Assembly: GCF_022760755.1 (NCBI RefSeq)
Contig: NZ_JAIVFP010000001.1
Coordinates: 3,824,001 to 3,888,000 of the forward strand
Direction: 5' to 3'
DNA from: Candidatus Rhodoblastus alkanivorans
Lineage (GTDB): Bacteria; Pseudomonadota; Alphaproteobacteria; Rhizobiales; Beijerinckiaceae
Length of the DNA stretch: 64,000 bases
The notes under the pieces were generated by a model. The model was not told where the DNA came from. It made no database searches and worked only from the letters and a program-made list of their open reading frames with translations. Made by a program: the position numbers and the translations under genes. Below are positions 18,265 to 28,028 of this stretch, piece after piece (the stretch's first letter is position 1; every line of letters starts with the position of its first letter).

Positions 18265-18627
18265 ATGGCAAACAAAAACTTCCCGGTCTGGGCGGCGATC
18301 GGCGGCAAATGTCCGCGCTGCGGCCGCGGCAAATTATTCGACGGGTTTTTAGAGCTCGCCCCGCGCTGTGACGCTTGCGGCCTCGATTATTCCTTCGCCG
18401 ATGCGGGCGACGGCCCGGCGGTTTTCGTCACGCTGCTCGCCGGTTTCGTGGTCGTGGCCTTGGCGCTGTGGCTCGAAGTCGCCTATGAACCGCCGCTATG
18501 GGTTTATGTCGCGATCTTTTTCCCGCTGACGATCGCGATCTGCCTCGGCCTGCTGCGGCCCCTGAAAGGCTTCATGGTCGCCGCCCAATATCATCACAAG
18601 GCCGAAGAAGGCCGGCTGAAAGATTAG
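18265..18627 (+). CDS. DUF983 zinc-ribbon membrane protein
   Basis: 120 residues. The N-terminus has two CxxC pairs (GGKCPRCGRGKLF and PRCDACGLDYSF), forming a zinc ribbon. Two membrane helices follow (VFVTLLAGFVVVALALWLEV and WVYVAIFFPLTIAICLGLL). DUF983 proteins are found next to surf1/coxC in Rhizobiales, which suggests a role in oxidase biogenesis, but none is proved. It ends 1 bp before surf1, so the two are translationally linked. Confidence 0.9.
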   Translation: MANKNFPVWAAIGGKCPRCGRGKLFDGFLELAPRCDACGLDYSFADAGDGPAVFVTLLAGFVVVALALWLEVAYEPPLWVYVAIFFPLTIAICLGLLRPLKGFMVAAQYHHKAEEGRLKD

Positions 18628-18628
18628 A

Positions 18629-19369
18629 ATGGGCCTGCTGCGCCGCCATTTCGTTCTGCTGTTCTCGGCTCTGGTCGGCGTCGCGCTGCTGTCGAGCCTC
18701 GGCGTCTGGCAGCTTCATCGCCTCGCCTGGAAGGAGAATCTGCTCGCGGAAATCGCCACCCGCCGCGACGCGCAGCCCGCGCCCCTGCCGCCGCGCGGCG
18801 AATGGCCAAAACTGAAACCCGAGGATTACGACTATCGCCACGTCCGCCTGCGCGGCGTTTTCGATCACGCCAAGGAATCCTATCTGTTTCGCGCCAGCGC
18901 CGACGGCGCGGCGGGCGGCGGCCCCGGCTACGAGGTCGTCACCCCGCTCAAGCTCGACAGCGGCGGCGTGGTCTTCGTCAATCGCGGCTTCGTGCCCGAC
19001 GAGCTGAAGGACCCGAAAAAGCGGGCCGCGGGCGAGGTCGCCGGCGAGGTCGAGATCTTCGGCCTGATGCGCCGGCCGGAGGGTCGCAATCTTTTCACCC
19101 CCGCCGACGAGCCGGACAAAAATCTCTGGTTCACGCGCGACCCGAAGGCCCTCGCCGCCCATTGGAGGCTCATGTCCGCCGCGCCCTTCAGCGTGGACGC
19201 CGACGCTGCGCCCAACCCCGGCGGCTGGCCGAAAGGCGGCGCGACCGTAATCAATATTCCCAACAACCACCTGTCCTATGCCCTGACCTGGTTCGCTCTC
19301 GCCGCGACGCTCATCACGGTCGCCGGAGCCTATATCTGGCGCAAGGAGAGGCGGGAAAGCGCGCGTTGA
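18629..19369 (+). CDS. surf1: SURF1-family oxidase assembly protein
   Basis: 246 residues, with N- and C-terminal membrane helices (FVLLFSALVGVALLSSLGVWQL and ALTWFALAATLITVAGAYIW) around a periplasmic loop. The GVWQLHRLAWKENLL, GYEVVTPLKLDSGGVVFVNR and NIPNNHLSYALTWF motifs are diagnostic. SURF1 helps insert heme a into CoxA. It is the last gene of the oxidase cluster and converges on mntR 6 bp later. Confidence 0.95.
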   Translation: MGLLRRHFVLLFSALVGVALLSSLGVWQLHRLAWKENLLAEIATRRDAQPAPLPPRGEWPKLKPEDYDYRHVRLRGVFDHAKESYLFRASADGAAGGGPGYEVVTPLKLDSGGVVFVNRGFVPDELKDPKKRAAGEVAGEVEIFGLMRRPEGRNLFTPADEPDKNLWFTRDPKALAAHWRLMSAAPFSVDADAAPNPGGWPKGGATVINIPNNHLSYALTWFALAATLITVAGAYIWRKERRESAR

Positions 19370-19375
19370 CGCGCC

Positions 19376-19828
19376 TCAGGCCTTGGTCAGGAAGCGTTCG
19401 AAAGCCTCGAGCGTTCTTTCGCTGACATGATGCTCGATGCCTTCGGCGTCCTTGCGCGCGGCGTCCGGATCGACGCCGAGGCGGAGCAGGACGGCCTCGA
19501 CGACTTCGTGCCGGCGCCGGGTCACCGCCGCCAGGCGCTGGCCTTCCTCGGTCAGGAAGACGCCGCGATAGGGGCGTTGGGTGACAAGATTTTCGTCGGC
19601 GAGGCGCTTGAGCATTTTGGCGACAGTCGGCTGGGTCACGCCGAGACGCTGCGCAATGTCGGTCTGCCGCGCTTCGCCTTCCTGTTCGATCAGATCGGCG
19701 ATGAGCTCGACATAGTCTTCCTTGAGCTCGATCCGCCGGTCGTCGCGGCTTTTCTGAAAAGCCTCGGCGCGCATCCCAGCGGCGGTCGGGGACGAGGCTC
19801 GGTCGTCGGACACTGACGGTTTGGTCAC
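19376..19828 (-). CDS. mntR: Manganese-responsive transcriptional regulator MntR
   Basis: 150 residues with a GTG start at 19828. DtxR/MntR-type winged helix: [20 protein letters not shown] is the recognition helix-turn-helix. The metal-binding and dimerisation part includes [21 protein letters not shown] and [19 protein letters not shown], matching MntR metal ligands (His/Glu). It represses mntH when manganese is sufficient. It lies 91 bp downstream of mntH on the same strand, so it may be part of the same unit and feed back on it through the palindrome at 21256-21273. Confidence 0.9.
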   Translation of the reverse strand: MTKPSVSDDRASSPTAAGMRAEAFQKSRDDRRIELKEDYVELIADLIEQEGEARQTDIAQRLGVTQPTVAKMLKRLADENLVTQRPYRGVFLTEEGQRLAAVTRRRHEVVEAVLLRLGVDPDAARKDAEGIEHHVSERTLEAFERFLTKA

Positions 19829-19919
19829 GGCGGCTCACCTTCATCCATGGCGTTCGCGCGATGAATCATAGCGCGAACCATAATGCCCGCGCGCGGAAAT
19901 TTCTCCCTCGCCGGGCGGA

Positions 19920-21230
19920 TCAGCCGGCCAACAGCCCCGGAATAGCGACATTGAAGGCCTGGAGCAGCAGCACGACGTTCAGGACGATGATGACGATGGT
20001 CCCAACGATTGCCGCGATATCGGTCAGCCGGCCATTGGCGAATTCGCCCATGACGGTCCGATCGCGGGTGAATAGGACCAGAGCGATCATCGGTACCGGC
20101 AAGGCGAAGGACAGTGCGACCTGGCTATAGACCAGTGCGTGGGTCGCGTTGACGCCCAGCAGCACGACGACGAAGGACGGCAGCATGGTGACGAGGCGAC
20201 GCAGCCAGATCGGGATGCGGAAGCCGACGAAGCCTTGCATGATCATCTGCCCGGCCATGGTCCCGACCGCCGACGCCGAAATGCCAGACGCCATCAGGGA
20301 GACGAGGAAAACGCCGGCTGCGGCCCCGCCCAGCAGCGGCGTCAGGGTGTGATAGGCGGTCTGTATTTCGGCGACATCGGCATGGCCCGAATGGAAGGCG
20401 GCGGATGCCATGATCACCATGGCCATATTAACCGCTCCGGCGATGGCGAGCGCGATGACGCATTCCCAGTTTGAAAAGCGGACCAACTTGCCGCGCTCGC
20501 AATCATTGCGCGCCGGCGCCCGATGCTGCGTCAGCCCGGAATGAAGATAGACGGCGTGCGGCATGACCGTCGCGCCGACGATGCCGACGGCGATCGTCAA
20601 GGCCTTGGTGTCCGGCATGGATGGCAGGATCGCGCCGAGGCCCACCCGCCCCCAATCCACCGGCGCGATGAACATTTCGGCGAGATAGCAAAGGCCGATG
20701 ATGGCGACGAAGGCGCCGATGATCAACTCCATCGGCCGGAAACCGCGTCCCTCGAACATCAAAACGCCATAGGTGACAACCGCCGTCACCGCCATGCCGG
20801 CGAGCAGCGGCATATGGAACAGGAGCGACAGGCCGATCGCGCCGCCGAGGAATTCCGCGAGGTCGGTGGCCATCGCTGCGATTTCGCTGACGATCCAGGC
20901 AGCGTAGCGCACGGGCGCGGGGAACCGGTCGCGGCACATTTCGGCAAGATTGCTGCCGGTGACGATGCCGAGCTTGGCCGAAAGCGCCTGGAACAGCATG
21001 GCGATCAGATTGGCCATGACCACGACCCACAGCAGAGCATAGCCAAAGCCGGCGCCGGCCTGGATGTTGGTCGCGAAATTGCCGGGGTCCACATAAGCGA
21101 TCGAGGCGATCACCGCCGGTCCCGCGAACAGTGGGACCGACCGCAGGCCGCCGCGCCGCCCCGCCAGCACTTCCCGAATTTGGACGACGGTGCGGTCCGA
21201 TAACGTTTGCGGCGCCGCCGCATGGATCAT
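19920..21230 (-). CDS. mntH: Nramp-family Mn(II)/H+ symporter MntH
   Basis: 436 residues with about eleven membrane helices. The Nramp helix-1 motif IAYVDPGNFATNIQAGAGFG contains the metal-binding Asp-Pro-Gly-Asn. Helix 6 reads GATVMPHAVYLHSGL, with the conserved Met-Pro-His. It imports manganese (and ferrous iron) with protons across the inner membrane. The ATG has GGAGAG upstream. The promoter is overlapped by a dyad likely bound by MntR, whose gene follows. Confidence 0.96.
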   Translation of the reverse strand: MIHAAAPQTLSDRTVVQIREVLAGRRGGLRSVPLFAGPAVIASIAYVDPGNFATNIQAGAGFGYALLWVVVMANLIAMLFQALSAKLGIVTGSNLAEMCRDRFPAPVRYAAWIVSEIAAMATDLAEFLGGAIGLSLLFHMPLLAGMAVTAVVTYGVLMFEGRGFRPMELIIGAFVAIIGLCYLAEMFIAPVDWGRVGLGAILPSMPDTKALTIAVGIVGATVMPHAVYLHSGLTQHRAPARNDCERGKLVRFSNWECVIALAIAGAVNMAMVIMASAAFHSGHADVAEIQTAYHTLTPLLGGAAAGVFLVSLMASGISASAVGTMAGQMIMQGFVGFRIPIWLRRLVTMLPSFVVVLLGVNATHALVYSQVALSFALPVPMIALVLFTRDRTVMGEFANGRLTDIAAIVGTIVIIVLNVVLLLQAFNVAIPGLLAG

Positions 21231-21254
21231 GGCGTCTCTCCAGCTTGATCAGGA

Positions 21255-21282
21255 GATATAGCCATAGCTATATTTATGTCAA
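21255..21282 (-). promoter_or_regulatory. mntH promoter with MntR-type operator
   Basis: Reading the minus strand, TTGACA (21282-21277) is separated by 16 bases from TATATC (21260-21255), a sigma-70 type promoter 25 bp before mntH. Over the spacer and -10 lies a perfect dyad, ATATAGC-CATA-GCTATAT (21256-21273). A repressor bound there would block RNA polymerase. MntR, encoded just downstream, is the obvious candidate. Confidence 0.75.
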
Positions 21283-21323
21283 TACCCCATGTTTGAGAGC
21301 ATTTGCATAGCCTGCGCCAAGGC

Positions 21324-21350
21324 GCGACGGAAGCAGCCCGCTTCCGTCGC
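21324..21350. terminator. Hairpin 3' of the metY pseudogene
   Basis: GCGACGGAAGC (21324-21334) and GCTTCCGTCGC (21340-21350) form a perfect 11-bp stem with a 5-base loop. It lies 66 bp after the metY stop and about 40 bp upstream of the mntH promoter. There is no T-run, so it may end metY transcription weakly or insulate the mntH promoter. Confidence 0.45.
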
Positions 21351-21415
21351 TGTGTGGATAGGTCGGATTTATGGATTGCGGGGGCGCGCCGCCGGCGAGG
21401 ACGGTCGCGCCGAAG

Positions 21416-23076
<1,661 letters not shown>

Positions 23077-23139
23077 TGAAATAGCCCCGTAAGTCGCCGG
23101 ACAGGCACTCCCACTTCGCTGAGAGGTAGGAGTAATGTC

Positions 23140-23550
23140 GTGTTTATGACTGGTGACAATCCGAAGAGTGAGGTCCTGCCGGGCCGAGAACGACGGCGTC
23201 GGCGCACGTCGGCGGAGAAATTGGCGATCATTGCCGAGACGATGGAGCCGGGCATGACGGTTAGCCTTGTCGCGCGCCGTCACGGCATCGCCCCCAATCA
23301 GCTGTTCACCTGGCGGCGGCTGGCGAACCAAGGCGCCCTGACCGCGACGCAGGCCGAGGAGGACGTCGTTCCGGCGTCCGCCTACAGGGCTTTGGTCGAC
23401 CAGGTGCGCGAACTGCAGCGCCTGCTCGGCAAGAAGTCGATGGAGGCCGAAATCCTCAAAGAGGCGCTTGAAGTCGCCGCAGGCTCAAAAAAACGGATGT
23501 TGCGGTCGTTGTCGCTGCCGACGCTCAATCCACGGGACGGTTCGCGATGA
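23140..23550 (+). CDS. IS3-family transposase OrfA
   Basis: 136 residues with a GTG start at 23140, AGGAG seven bases upstream; an ATG at 23146 is also in frame. The helix-turn-helix region RRRTSAEKLAIIAETMEPGM, then VSLVARRHGIAPNQLFTWRR, is the DNA-binding domain. A leucine zipper follows (ALVDQVRELQRLLGKKSMEA). It would bind the terminal repeats and, through frameshifting, form the OrfAB transposase. The stop overlaps the orfB start in an ATGA. Confidence 0.9.
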   Translation: MFMTGDNPKSEVLPGRERRRRRTSAEKLAIIAETMEPGMTVSLVARRHGIAPNQLFTWRRLANQGALTATQAEEDVVPASAYRALVDQVRELQRLLGKKSMEAEILKEALEVAAGSKKRMLRSLSLPTLNPRDGSR

Positions 23551-24066
23551 AGGCCGTCTGCGAAACCCTCGGCGTCGCCCGCTCGAATGTCGCCGCGCGC
23601 ATTGCCGGCGGCGCGGCCAAACGCATGGGCCGACCGCCCCTGCCGGAAGACGATCTGCTCTGCGAGATCAAGGGGATCATCGCCGAACAGCCGTCCTGGG
23701 GCTACGCCCGCGTGTGGGCCGACCTGCGCCGCAAAAGACGCGCCGAGGGCGCGGCGCCGGTCAACCGCAAGCGGGTTTATCGGGTGATGAGGGCGCACGG
23801 CCTGTTGCTTCAACGTCATGCCGGCGGCGGCGAAAACCGCCCGCATGACGGCAAGATCGCCGTTCTGCGCTCCAACCTGCGTTGGTGTTCCGACGGCTTC
23901 GAGATCGCTTGCGACAATGCCGAAAAAGTCCGCGTCGCCTTCGCGCTTGATTGCTGCGACCGGGAAGCCCTCGGCCATGTCGCCACGACGGCGGGCGTCA
24001 AGGGCGAGGACATCCGCGACCTGATGGTCAGCGCCGTCGAATATCGCTTTGGCCCGGTCAATCGCC
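23547..24066 (+). pseudogene. IS3-family transposase OrfB, truncated
   Basis: The frame runs from the ATG at 23547. It has the HTH_21 segment KGIIAEQPSWGYARVWADLR and the start of the rve integrase domain, SDGFEIACDNAEKVRVAFAL (first Asp) then VEYRFGPVNR. There the homology ends and IS256 terminal sequence begins. The open frame continues to 24188 by chance. Without the remaining DDE residues it is inactive. Confidence 0.85.
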
Positions 24067-24118
24067 GGTCACGTCCGTCAAGGTGGTGGAAATTGTGGGG
24101 CGGTCGTTGCGCCTCTTC

Positions 24119-25315
24119 TCAGGCTGCGATTTTTGGCGGCGCGGCGGCTTCGTCGGCGAGGCCGGCCATCGTCTCCAGGCTCATGTAGCGATGCTGTAAT
24201 TGCCACTCATCATTTTGTTCGAGCAGGATGGGGCCGACGAGCCGCCTGATCGAAGTTTCGTTGGGGAAAATGCCGACCACGTCGGCGCGCCGTTTCACCT
24301 CCTTGTTGAGGCGCTCGATCGGGTTGGTGGAATGCAGCTTCGGCCAATGCGCGCGGGGAAACGCCATGAAGGCGAGCACGTCGGCCTCGGCGGCGTCCAG
24401 CATATCGGCCAGCCGCGAAAATCGCGCCCGCAATTGGTCGGCGACCTGGCGCCAGGTCCGTGACGCAGCGGCCTGATCCTCCTGGGCAAAGACGGAGCGG
24501 ATCGCCGCCGACACCATGCCATGATGCGCTTTGGAAACATGAGCGAGCGCATTGCGCATGAAGTGCACCCGGCAACGCTGCCAACTCGCCTTGAAGACTT
24601 GGGCGATAGCCGCTTTCAGGCCTTCATGCGCATCGGAGATGACCAGCTTGACGCCCTTGAGGCCGCGGCTTTCCAGCGAGCGCAGGAAGCCGAGCCAAAA
24701 CACCGCCGCCTCCGACGGCCCCAGCCCGAGCCCAATGATCTCACGCCGCCCTTCGCCGTTCACCGCTGTGGCTATTATTGCGGCGACCGAGACGATCCGG
24801 CCGTTCTCGCGCACTTTCAGATAGGTCGCGTCGAGCCAAAGATAGGGCCACTCGCCTTCGAGCTTGCGATCAAGGAACGAGTTCACCCGCTCGTCGATGT
24901 CCTCGCAGAGCTTCGACACCTGGCTTTTCGAGATGCCCGACATGCCCATCGCCTGAACGAGATCGTCGACCTTGCGTGTCGAAACGCCCTGGATCCAGGC
25001 CTCCTGAATGACGGCGACAAGCGCGCGCTCGGCGGTCTTGCGCGGTTCGAGGAAGCCAGGAAAATAGCTGCCCTTGCGCAGCTTCGGGATTTTGAGTTCC
25101 AGCGTGCCGAGCCGGGTGTCGAGTTCGCGCGGGCGATAGCCGTTGCGCTGCGTCGTGCGCACATCTGAACGCTCGTAGCGTCCGGCGCCGATCAGGTTGT
25201 CGACGTCAAAATCCATCAGCTTCTGCAACACCGCTTCGGCGAGGTCCTTCAGGAGGTCCTCCCCGCCGCGCTCGCGCAGTTGATGAAGAAATGCCATTGT
25301 GTCGTCGGTCATCAT
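24119..25315 (-). CDS. IS256-family (Mutator-like) transposase
   Basis: 398 residues. The active site is visible as WLDATYLKVRENGRIV (first Asp), LVISDAHEGLKAAIAQ (second Asp) and NPIERLNKEVKRRADVVGIF (Glu). The CRVHFMRNALAHV segment between the last two is characteristic of the IS256 group. The N-terminal part (DVRTTQRNGYRPRELDTRLG) binds the ends. The frame is intact, so this copy could supply transposase for related elements in the genome. Confidence 0.95.
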   Translation of the reverse strand: MMTDDTMAFLHQLRERGGEDLLKDLAEAVLQKLMDFDVDNLIGAGRYERSDVRTTQRNGYRPRELDTRLGTLELKIPKLRKGSYFPGFLEPRKTAERALVAVIQEAWIQGVSTRKVDDLVQAMGMSGISKSQVSKLCEDIDERVNSFLDRKLEGEWPYLWLDATYLKVRENGRIVSVAAIIATAVNGEGRREIIGLGLGPSEAAVFWLGFLRSLESRGLKGVKLVISDAHEGLKAAIAQVFKASWQRCRVHFMRNALAHVSKAHHGMVSAAIRSVFAQEDQAAASRTWRQVADQLRARFSRLADMLDAAEADVLAFMAFPRAHWPKLHSTNPIERLNKEVKRRADVVGIFPNETSIRRLVGPILLEQNDEWQLQHRYMSLETMAGLADEAAAPPKIAA

Positions 25316-25397
25316 GTCCTCGTTTCGGTGGGGTCAAGCTTCAGCAACTCGACCATAACCGAAGAGGGCGCGGTGACCGCCCCGGCCCGCCGGCGGG

Positions 25398-25436
25398 CTC
25401 CGCTAAGCGGAGCTCCGCCCGCCGGCTTCACTCAGA
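25398..25436. repeat. GC-rich inverted repeat upstream of the IS256 transposase
   Basis: GCCGGCGGGC...CTCCGCT and GCGGAG...GCCCGCCGGC lie between the transposase start and the right IS end, able to fold into an extended hairpin. Such structures near IS ends often shield the transposase from transcription from outside. Confidence 0.5.
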
Positions 25437-25486
25437 AATCTCCACCACCTTCGTGGACGCTACCACTTTTTGCTGAAAAACGTAGC

Positions 25487-25576
25487 TGGCGGAGGGAGCG
25501 GGATTCGAACCCGCGATACGGTTTCCCGTATACACACTTTCCAGGCGTGCGCCTTCAACCACTCGGCCACCCCTCC
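25487..25576 (-). tRNA. tRNA-Ser (GGA)
   Basis: The 90-nt minus-strand sequence folds as a class II tRNA. The acceptor 5' end GGAGGGG pairs with the 3' TCCCTCC, then G73 and an encoded CCA. The D-arm has GCCGAGTGGTTGAAGGC, the anticodon loop reads CTGGAAA with anticodon GGA, the long variable arm has ACGGGAAACCGT, and the T-arm has GGGTTCGAATCCC. It reads UCC and UCU serine codons. An IS256 end lies 23 bp downstream of its 3' end. Confidence 0.97.
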
Positions 25577-25670
25577 GTCGTCCCGGCGCGACGCGCCGGG
25601 CGAAATCAGGCGCCTTTATAGCCGCCTGTCGCGCCAGCGCAAGGCGAAGCGCCCCGCTTTCGCAAAAGTT

Positions 25671-26330
25671 TCACGCGCCGGCCGCGGGCGCCTCGGGCGC
25701 GGCCCTCAGCGTGACATCCTCGCTGCTCGCCGCCACCTGAACCGCCATGCCGCAGGAGCGCGCGACGAGGCCGGTGAAAAAGGGCTGGATGCCATGGGCG
25801 TCCACCATGCCGCTCTCGGAGCGGCCTTCGAGCAGGTCGGCGACATGGCTCGCAAGCTTGAGATTGGGACCCTTGACCGTCACACTCATGCGCGCGTCGT
25901 CGCCCTCGCCCTCGATCGAGACGTTCATCACCCCGCCGCGCGGAATGCAGGCGGCGGCGATCAGGCACAGGTTGAGCACGAGCTTGACCTTGTTCTTGGG
26001 CATGAACACCCGCGGCGACTCCCAGTTCAACTGGGTGCGGTCGTCGGCGAACAGGCCGCGCGCCACCTTTTCGGCGTCGCCCGTGTCGATCGCGGCGCCC
26101 GCCGAGCCGGCGGCGCCGAAGGCGAGGCGGCAGAATTGCAGCCGGGCCGAGGCCGCCTTGGCGCTCTTGCGGATCAGGTCGAGGGCGAATTCGCGCATGC
26201 CCTCGTCCTTGTCCTCCTCCAGAACCTCCAGCCCGTTGACGATGGCGCCGACCGGGCTGATGACGTCATGGCACACCCGCGAGGCCACGAGGGCGGCGAG
26301 ATCGAGCGGTTCAAGCGCGAGAATGTTCAT
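25671..26330 (-). CDS. chpT: Histidine phosphotransferase ChpT
   Basis: 219 residues. The phosphoacceptor histidine lies in ASRVCHDVISPVGAIVNGLE (~residues 17-36), within a four-helix dimer. The C-terminal part is a degenerate histidine-kinase ATPase fold (FMPKNKVKLVLNLCLIAAAC). ChpT passes phosphate from CckA to CtrA and CpdR, controlling the alphaproteobacterial cell cycle. The length and order fit Rhizobiales ChpT. It is a single gene, downstream of tRNA-Ser in reading direction terms. Confidence 0.92.
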   Translation of the reverse strand: MNILALEPLDLAALVASRVCHDVISPVGAIVNGLEVLEEDKDEGMREFALDLIRKSAKAASARLQFCRLAFGAAGSAGAAIDTGDAEKVARGLFADDRTQLNWESPRVFMPKNKVKLVLNLCLIAAACIPRGGVMNVSIEGEGDDARMSVTVKGPNLKLASHVADLLEGRSESGMVDAHGIQPFFTGLVARSCGMAVQVAASSEDVTLRAAPEAPAAGA

Positions 26331-26478
26331 GATCGGGTTCCGGACGACGAATCAGAAAGGGAAAACAGTGCGGCGAGCATAAAGTCTAGCCCGCTTTCGC
26401 CGGAAACCAAATTCCGGCGCGCGCAGGTTCGCCGCAAGCCTTACCGAACTTGCTTAACAAGTGGTTGCCGCAACCGTC

Positions 26479-27792
26479 TCAGCGCGCCCCCGGGCGGCCA
26501 ATGCTGACATAGTTCAGCCCATAACGCTCGGCTTCGCCGACAGGATAAACATTGCGCAGATCGACCAGAACCGGCTCGGCCAGCAGCGTTTTGATCCGGC
26601 CGAGGTCGAGCGCGCGGAATTCGTCCCATTCGGTCAACAGCGCCACGGCATGGGCGCCTTCGACGCAATCATAGGCGCTGGCGGCGTAATCCACTTCCGG
26701 CATCAGCGCCCGCGCCTGCTCCATGCCCGCCGGGTCATAGCCGCGCACCCGGGCGCCCGCGTCGAGCAGGGCCTGGACGATGGCGAGAGACGGCGCCTCG
26801 CGCATGTCGTCGGTATTGGGTTTGAAGGTCAGGCCAAGCAGGGCGATGGTCTTCCCCCGCACCGCGCCGCCGCAGGCGGCGATGATTTTTCTGCCCATGG
26901 CCCGCTTGCGCTGGTCGTTGACGCTGACCACGGTTTCGACGATGCGCAGAGGCGCCTCAAAGTCATGCCCGGTCTTGACCAAAGCGACCGTGTCCTTAGG
27001 AAAGCACGACCCGCCATAGCCCGGGCCGGCGTGCAGAAATTTCGACCCTATGCGGCCGTCGAGGCCGATGCCGCGCGCGACGTCCTGCACATTGGCGCCC
27101 GCCGCCTCGCACAGGTCGGCGATCTCGTTGATGAAGGTGATCTTGGTGGCGAGGAAGGCGTTGGCGGCATACTTGATCATTTCCGCCGTGCGGCGGGCGA
27201 CGAAGACCATGGGCAGGCCATTGAGCGCCAGCGGGCGGTAGATCGCCGCCATCACATTTCGCGCGCGTTCGCTTTCCACGCCCACCACCACTCGGTCGGG
27301 ATGTTTGAAATCCGAAATCGCGGCGCCCTCGCGCAGGAATTCGGGATTGGAGGCGACGTGGATGTCGAGATCGGGACGCGACTCGCGCACAATGCGCTCG
27401 ACCTCGTCGCCGGCGCCGACCGGAACGGTCGATTTGGTGACCACAACCAGGGGCCCGGTCGCGGCGCGGGCCACATCGGCGGCGGCGGCATAGACATAGG
27501 AAAGATCGGCGTGGCCGTCGCCGCGCCGCGACGGCGTGCCCACCGCGATGAAGACGGCGTCGGCGCCCGCGACCGACGTTTTCAGGTCGGTGGAAAAGGC
27601 GAGGCGCCCATCGCGGACATTGCGCTCGACAAGCTGATCGAGCCCCGGCTCATAGATCGGCATGACGCCGGCTTCAAGCGCCTTGATCTTGGCCTCGTCC
27701 AGATCGACGCAGGCGACGGAATGGCCGAAATCGGAAAAACACGCCCCCGAAACCAGGCCGACATAACCGCTTCCGATAATGGCGAGGCGCAA
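26479..27792 (-). CDS. UDP-glucose 6-dehydrogenase
   Basis: 437 residues starting at a TTG (27792) with AGGGAG upstream; the first residues RLAIIGSGYVGLVSGACFSD form the NAD-binding Rossmann motif, so no ATG-started form is complete. The catalytic cysteine is in GPGYGGSCFPKDTVALVKTG. The C-terminal domain includes LGLTFKPNTDDMREAPSLAI. It oxidises UDP-glucose to UDP-glucuronate in two NAD-linked steps for exopolysaccharide or LPS. No sugar-transferase genes lie beside it. Confidence 0.93.
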   Translation of the reverse strand: MRLAIIGSGYVGLVSGACFSDFGHSVACVDLDEAKIKALEAGVMPIYEPGLDQLVERNVRDGRLAFSTDLKTSVAGADAVFIAVGTPSRRGDGHADLSYVYAAAADVARAATGPLVVVTKSTVPVGAGDEVERIVRESRPDLDIHVASNPEFLREGAAISDFKHPDRVVVGVESERARNVMAAIYRPLALNGLPMVFVARRTAEMIKYAANAFLATKITFINEIADLCEAAGANVQDVARGIGLDGRIGSKFLHAGPGYGGSCFPKDTVALVKTGHDFEAPLRIVETVVSVNDQRKRAMGRKIIAACGGAVRGKTIALLGLTFKPNTDDMREAPSLAIVQALLDAGARVRGYDPAGMEQARALMPEVDYAASAYDCVEGAHAVALLTEWDEFRALDLGRIKTLLAEPVLVDLRNVYPVGEAERYGLNYVSIGRPGAR

Positions 27793-28028
27793 GGCAATCT
27801 CCCTGGACGAAAAACGCGCCGGAATCGCCCGGCCTGCAGGCGTCGGCCACTACTAGACCCAGGCGACAGTTTTGCAACATGAGGGAGAGTTACGACAAAA
27901 AGGGCGACCGCGCCCCATTAGCCTAAGGATTGAGCGCCACATTCTGGACTTGGCGGCCATTCCGGCGCACTTTTCGCGCAATTCGCCGCATGGCGGCGCG
28001 CGCAAGAACAACGGGAGCGAGGGGAAAC

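Larger units (their letters stand above)
23077..24066 (+). mobile_element. IS3-family (IS2-group) remnant, right part lost
   Basis: The left end near 23077 begins TGAAATAGCCCCGTAAGTCG, which resembles the TAGACTGGCCCCCTGAATC end of IS2-group elements. Two frames follow: orfA (intact) and orfB (cut at about residue 173 by an IS256-family element starting near 24067). The right half, including the second Asp and Glu of the DDE site and the right terminal repeat, does not reappear after the IS256 element. The element cannot move by itself. Confidence 0.75.
24067..25464 (-). mobile_element. IS256-family insertion sequence
   Basis: About 1.4 kb holding one minus-strand transposase. The ends match as inverted repeats: the left includes CGTCCGTCAAGGTGGTGG, and the reverse-complemented right end includes CGTCCACGAAGGTGGTGG, each followed by A(A/G)ATT. 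The outer limits (about GGT... at 24067 and ...ACC at 25464) are estimated. No matching 8-9-bp duplication is found in the flanks. This fits loss of the rest of the IS3 element by deletion or recombination after insertion. The right end stops 23 bp short of tRNA-Ser. Confidence 0.8.
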
